Source of the DNA: JBCCRH01 sp039208045
GTDB lineage: Bacteria > Bacteroidota > Bacteroidia > Chitinophagales > Saprospiraceae
Direction: 5' to 3'
NCBI GenBank assembly: GCA_039208045.1
Contig: JBCCRH010000029.1
Span: forward strand, 1 to 24,512
DNA: 24,512 nucleotides
Each line of letters opens with the position of its first letter. Position 1 is the stretch's first letter. Shown here one piece after another: positions 23,320 to 24,512 of the stretch. The notes beneath the pieces are model-generated. The model searched no databases. It saw nothing but the letters and a program-made list of their open reading frames with translations, and was not told the origin of the DNA. A program made the position numbers and the translations under genes.

Positions 23320-23678
23320 TGGCATTCTTTTGGGTGTTTTTGGGTGGTGGATTGGGCAGCATCTGCCGCTATGGGATTGGATTATTGTTGCAGCCTTACA
23401 AACTCCAATTTCCTTATGCCACGCTGATCGCTAATGCTATTAGCTGCGTGATCCTCGGTATCTTGATTGGCCTGAGCTTAAAAAACCAATTACATCAACG
23501 TATGCAATTACTTCTGATGACAGGCTTCTGTGGTGGGTTTAGTACTTTTTCTACCTTCTCTAGTGAAACCTTCCTACTTTTTGAACAGGGGCAACTTAAT
23601 GCTGCTTTCTTCAACATCTTCGGAAGTGTGATCATCGGTTTGATTGGTATCTATTTTGGCCTTAAATTGGTGCATTAA
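23316..23678 (+). CDS. crcB: Fluoride ion channel CrcB/Fluc
   Basis: 120-aa inner-membrane protein with four predicted membrane helices. Fluc channels work as dual-topology dimers that let fluoride leave the cell. Motifs: GGGLGSICRYG (10-20), ATLIAN with the pore Asn40, and GFCGGFSTFSTF (70-81, the Phe residues that line the pore and the break in helix 3). Length is normal for the family. The frame is open upstream to an ATG at 23136, but that would add 60 residues read in another frame of the transferase gene. The start at 23316 (ATGATGG) fits both family length and the four-base overlap with the upstream stop codon. No fluoride riboswitch was seen. The tryptophan dioxygenase gene begins 8 bp after the stop. 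Confidence 0.93.
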   Translation: MMAFFWVFLGGGLGSICRYGIGLLLQPYKLQFPYATLIANAISCVILGILIGLSLKNQLHQRMQLLLMTGFCGGFSTFSTFSSETFLLFEQGQLNAAFFNIFGSVIIGLIGIYFGLKLVH

Positions 23679-23686
23679 TCTGTATT

Positions 23687-24512
23687 ATGAATTTGACTCA
23701 CGAGATGTTAGAGCGCTTGGACGAGCTCGAACAAAAATACGCTGTCATGGGCCAGGACATGCAGTCTTACCTAGATGGCCTCCTACATGCGGACTACCTG
23801 ACGTACTGGAATTATATCCATTTGGATACGCTTCTGAGCCTTCAAAACCCAAAGACCCCCTTTCCTGATGAGCAGATTTTCATTATGTATCATCAGATTA
23901 CGGAATTATATTTTAAGCTCATTATTCTCGCTTTGCGGCAATTGATAGCTGAGGAACAGCCTGATCCTGCCTTTTTTCTCCGTCAAATTAAGCGGGCTAA
24001 TCGCTATTTTGAAATTCTTATCCACTCTTTTGATGTAATGGTAGAAGGGATGGACAAAGAGGAGTTCTTGAAGTTTCGCATGAGTTTACTTCCTGCTAGT
24101 GGGTTTCAGTCTGCGCAGTTTCGGAAGATTGAGATACTGAGCACCAACCTGGTTCAGCTAGTGCATTACACGAAGCGAGAGGAATTTGACGTGTATAGTC
24201 CCATTGAATTGATGTATCCCAATTTGTATTGGAAGTCGGGAGCTACGGAGTTGGCAACCGGCAAGAAAACGCTTACGCTAAAGCAGTTTGAGCAAAAGTA
24301 CTCCAATGAGTTTATCTGGCTAGCCGGGGAGATGCGGGAGAAAAATATTTTACAAAAGTACCTCCATTTGCCCCCCGAGGCACAACAAGACACCGCACTG
24401 AAAGAGGCACTGCGCACCTTCGATTTTCAAGCAAATGTGCTCTGGCCGTTGTCCCACTACAAGTCTGCTGTCCGCTACCTCGACCGGAAACCTGATATTA
24501 TAGAAGCGACAG
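23687..24512 (+). CDS. Tryptophan 2,3-dioxygenase, C-terminus beyond window
   Basis: 275 residues are visible, most of the protein; the end lies past base 24512. Heme enzyme that opens the indole ring of L-tryptophan with O2 to give N-formylkynurenine, the first step of the kynurenine route to anthranilate or NAD. Family marks: YHQITELYFKLI (68-79, with the distal-pocket His69), FRMSLLPASGFQSAQFRKIE (130-149, including the substrate-binding Arg and the SGFQSxQFR signature), and LWPLSHYKSAVRYL (about 262-275 region) whose His aligns with the heme-iron ligand by my reading. Start at ATG 23687, 8 bp after crcB, suggests co-transcription. The frame is uninterrupted. No other kynurenine gene is in view. 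Confidence 0.92.
   Translation, partial: MNLTHEMLERLDELEQKYAVMGQDMQSYLDGLLHADYLTYWNYIHLDTLLSLQNPKTPFPDEQIFIMYHQITELYFKLIILALRQLIAEEQPDPAFFLRQIKRANRYFEILIHSFDVMVEGMDKEEFLKFRMSLLPASGFQSAQFRKIEILSTNLVQLVHYTKREEFDVYSPIELMYPNLYWKSGATELATGKKTLTLKQFEQKYSNEFIWLAGEMREKNILQKYLHLPPEAQQDTALKEALRTFDFQANVLWPLSHYKSAVRYLDRKPDIIEAT

Noticed and set aside
22193..23320. Fluoride riboswitch upstream of crcB
   Set aside because: crcB starts inside the end of the preceding gene, and the 65-bp operon leader is too short and shows no recognisable riboswitch core.

Overview
The window looks like a chromosomal segment of a Bacteroidota bacterium, probably of the Saprospiria (Lewinella/Saprospiraceae-like). The phylum call rests on a type IX secretion (T9SS) gene set: a giant surface protein with a gliding-type C-terminal domain, a PorP/SprF-like protein, and OmpA/PD40 proteins. 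It is also supported by near-absent Shine-Dalgarno sites and promoter-like TTTG/TAnnTTTG boxes. The order-level placement is inference only.

Left part (1-15266, all minus strand). A PorE-like protein (TPR, PD40 propeller, regulatory domain, start of OmpA domain) runs off the left edge. Upstream of it is a TPR protein gene with a clear intrinsic terminator. Next, in transcription order, comes a probable T9SS operon: a 2599-aa cysteine-rich adhesin (about 12 HYR-like modules, two paralogous insert domains, about 12 Ig/PKD-like repeats, a CHU_C-type sorting domain), then PorP/SprF, then an OmpA/PD40/CarboxypepD protein, then a radical SAM/SPASM enzyme. The likely logic is that the adhesin is exported by T9SS, PorP/SprF supports its attachment or export, and the OmpA protein anchors the assembly to peptidoglycan.

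Middle part (15267-20698). A minus-strand operon carries gltX and a small charged conserved protein, ending in a terminator-like hairpin. A plus-strand NodB polysaccharide deacetylase faces a minus-strand 757-aa single-pass membrane protein of unknown function. Between these two convergent genes lies the most unusual non-coding object in the window: a 161-bp imperfect palindrome with well-paired ends, middle and centre, next to a separate terminator-like hairpin that overlaps a stop codon.

Right part (20871-24512, plus strand). folK is followed 14 bp later by a short-chain reductase with the pteridine reductase (FolM/PTR1) signature, which suggests a small folate/pterin operon. A promoter with a good TAnnTTTG box precedes a WecA/TagO-like phosphoglycosyl transferase. 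Its stop overlaps the crcB fluoride channel start (ATGA), and tryptophan 2,3-dioxygenase follows and runs off the right edge.

No tRNA, rRNA, CRISPR array, transposase or phage gene was seen. Coding density is high, and the only long gene-free stretches are 2886-3346 and 15267-15593.
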